DNA from: Flavobacterium phragmitis | GTDB lineage: Bacteria; Bacteroidota; Bacteroidia; Flavobacteriales; Flavobacteriaceae | NCBI RefSeq assembly: GCF_900112575.1 | Contig: NZ_FOMH01000001.1 | Location: forward strand, 589,956-653,955 | Length of the DNA stretch: 64,000 bases | Reading direction: 5' to 3' | In this document: positions 63,420 to 64,000 of the stretch, piece by piece | How positions within the stretch are numbered: position 1 is the stretch's first letter | Layout: each line of letters opens with the position of its first letter | Notes under the pieces: generated by a model | What the model was told of the DNA's origin: nothing | What the model saw: only the letters and a program-made list of their open reading frames with translations | The model's database searches: none | Translations under genes and position numbers: made by a program

Positions 63420-63449
63420 TTGCAGAAACGAAAATCTGTTGTATTTTTG
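63420..63449 (+). promoter_or_regulatory. Promoter of the second tRNA-Asp gene
   Basis: TTG at 63420-63422, exactly 19 bases, then TATTTTTG at 63442-63449. Sequence around it (GCTTGCAGAAA, CGCAATAACGCAG) repeats that of copy 1. Confidence 0.75.
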
Positions 63450-63466
63450 CACTCGCAATAACGCAG

Positions 63467-63540
63467 GGTTTGGTAGTTCAGTTGGTTAGAATACATGCCT
63501 GTCACGCATGGGGTCGCGGGTTCGAGTCCCGTCCAGACCG
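63467..63540 (+). tRNA. tRNA-Asp (anticodon GTC), copy 2
   Basis: Identical over 74 bases to the tRNA at 39223-39296: same acceptor stem, anticodon loop CTGTCAC and T arm. The discriminator is G63540, followed by CCTA, so a full CCA end is not encoded. The two copies share upstream sequence but diverge one base past the discriminator. Confidence 0.96.
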
Positions 63541-63554
63541 CCTAAGTTGTTAAA

Positions 63555-63584
63555 AATGCCTCTCATTTGAGAGGCATTTTTTTT
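63555..63584 (+). terminator. Terminator after tRNA-Asp copy 2
   Basis: A 9-bp perfect stem ATGCCTCTC/GAGAGGCAT with loop ATTT and a run of eight T. Confidence 0.93.
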
Positions 63585-63607
63585 ATATAAACTTTTCGAG
63601 GTTTAAC

Positions 63608-63666
63608 CGCAAAGAGCGCAAAGTTCGCAAAGTTCGCAAAGTTTTATTCATATAGCTTTGCGAACT
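63608..63666. repeat. CGCAAAG tandem repeats with inverted partner
   Basis: Four CGCAAAG units (63608, 63617, 63626 and 63635), the last three spaced nine bases, followed by a complementary CTTTGCGAACT that allows a hairpin. Related to the repeats at 29471-29843. Confidence 0.65.
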
Positions 63667-63721
63667 TTGTGTTTATGAGCGCAACCGTAGAAAAAATCGG
63701 ATCAGGTTCAAAAGTTGGGGA

Positions 63722-64000
63722 TTAAGCAAAAAGATTGGATAATCTGAATAAGAAAAAATCTATATTTCTAACCCCTCTGAACTGCGCTCTAAAAGCTTTT
63801 ATTTTAGCATTAAAAGATTCAGCCGAAGCATTTGTGCTTCTGTTATCAAAATAGTTCAAGATTGATTTGTAATTAATGGTTATGGTATTGAGCAGGATAT
63901 TAAAATTTTTAAAACCTGATTCCTCTACATTTCTATACCAATGAGCCAGTTTGGTCATGGCAATGCGCTTGTCATTGTTGTTATTGTAAATCCCTCGAAG
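63722..64000 (-). mobile_element. C-terminal part of an ISL3/ISAon1-type transposase, cut at window end
   Basis: The frame is open from the stop at 63722-63724 to base 64000, so at least 92 residues are present and the gene continues outside. Visible sequence: LRGIYNNNNDKRIAM, LAHWYRNVEESGFKNF, YFDNRSTNASAESFNAKI, and RAQFRGVRNIDFFLFRL. This is the DDE transposase C-terminus of the ISL3/ISAon1 group, common in Flavobacteria. An internal ATG at 63958 is not the true start. The terminal inverted repeat of the element cannot be fixed without its other end. Confidence 0.88.

Noticed and set aside
63371..63553. 60-codon ORF overlapping tRNA-Asp copy 2
   Set aside because: Most of it is the tRNA gene and its promoter read as protein; a chance frame.
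1..64000. CRISPR arrays, prophage genes, integrase, replication origin
   Set aside because: No regularly spaced identical repeats with unique spacers, no phage structural or integrase proteins and no origin-type clusters were found. The only clear mobile gene is the transposase fragment at the right edge.

Overview
The window looks like chromosomal DNA of a Flavobacterium or a close relative (Bacteroidota). It is AT-rich. Promoters match the Bacteroidota pattern (TTG, about 19 bases, TAnnTTTG). Many proteins are SusC/SusD-type or lipoproteins with a -SC or -AC lipobox, and the regulators include a LytTR protein and a sigma-54 activator. Intergenic spaces carry dispersed hairpin repeats typical of this genus. 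These taxonomic statements are inference from content, not from a database match.

Layout. 1-3.1 kb: the C-terminally cut mrp gene (minus) and a secreted L,D-transpeptidase. 3.2-10.8 kb: a tripartite ABC export system (HlyD-type adaptor, ATPase, MacB/FtsX-type permease, all minus) facing a divergent NtrC-type regulator and its histidine kinase. A near-consensus sigma-54 promoter and an upstream palindrome lie between them, so the two-component pair probably switches on the exporter. 11-16.6 kb: housekeeping genes (alkyltransferase-like protein, LysE-type exporter, trmB, amt, NTF2-like protein, HPF) and a lipoprotein with three copies of a His/Cys motif. 16.8-21.9 kb: a restriction-modification locus with a C5-cytosine methyltransferase, a probable restriction enzyme, an HNH nuclease and Vsr, with an intact small gene and a decayed copy of it on either side of vsr. 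22-29.4 kb: AsmA-like protein, thioredoxin, a TPR histidine kinase with LytTR regulator, and two lipoproteins. 29.9-35.5 kb: a minus-strand operon for metal (most likely zinc) uptake: His-rich lipoprotein, ZnuD-like TonB receptor, two DUF4625 lipoproteins and a small CxxC protein. Its promoter is covered by two identical Zur-like palindromes. 35.6-39.1 kb: M1 aminopeptidase and DUF58 protein.

39.2-63.5 kb: a 24-kb segment bracketed by two identical tRNA-Asp genes, each with its own promoter. It holds one polysaccharide utilization locus, all on the plus strand: two GH127-type beta-L-arabinofuranosidases, SusC, SusD, a small lipoprotein, an unrecognised secreted protein, a GH172 (DUF2961) enzyme, a GH3 enzyme with PA14, a glycosidase-like protein fused to a SUMF1-type domain, a large (alpha/alpha)6-barrel protein and an aldose 1-epimerase. 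The set points to a furanose-rich, arabinose-containing glycan. No regulator or integrase lies inside. A truncated ISL3/ISAon1-type transposase follows the second tRNA at the window edge.

The most promising undescribed parts are the unrecognised PUL protein at 49.7 kb, the glycosidase-SUMF1 fusion at 55.8 kb, the His/Cys-repeat lipoprotein at 15.6 kb, and the tRNA-bracketed island itself.
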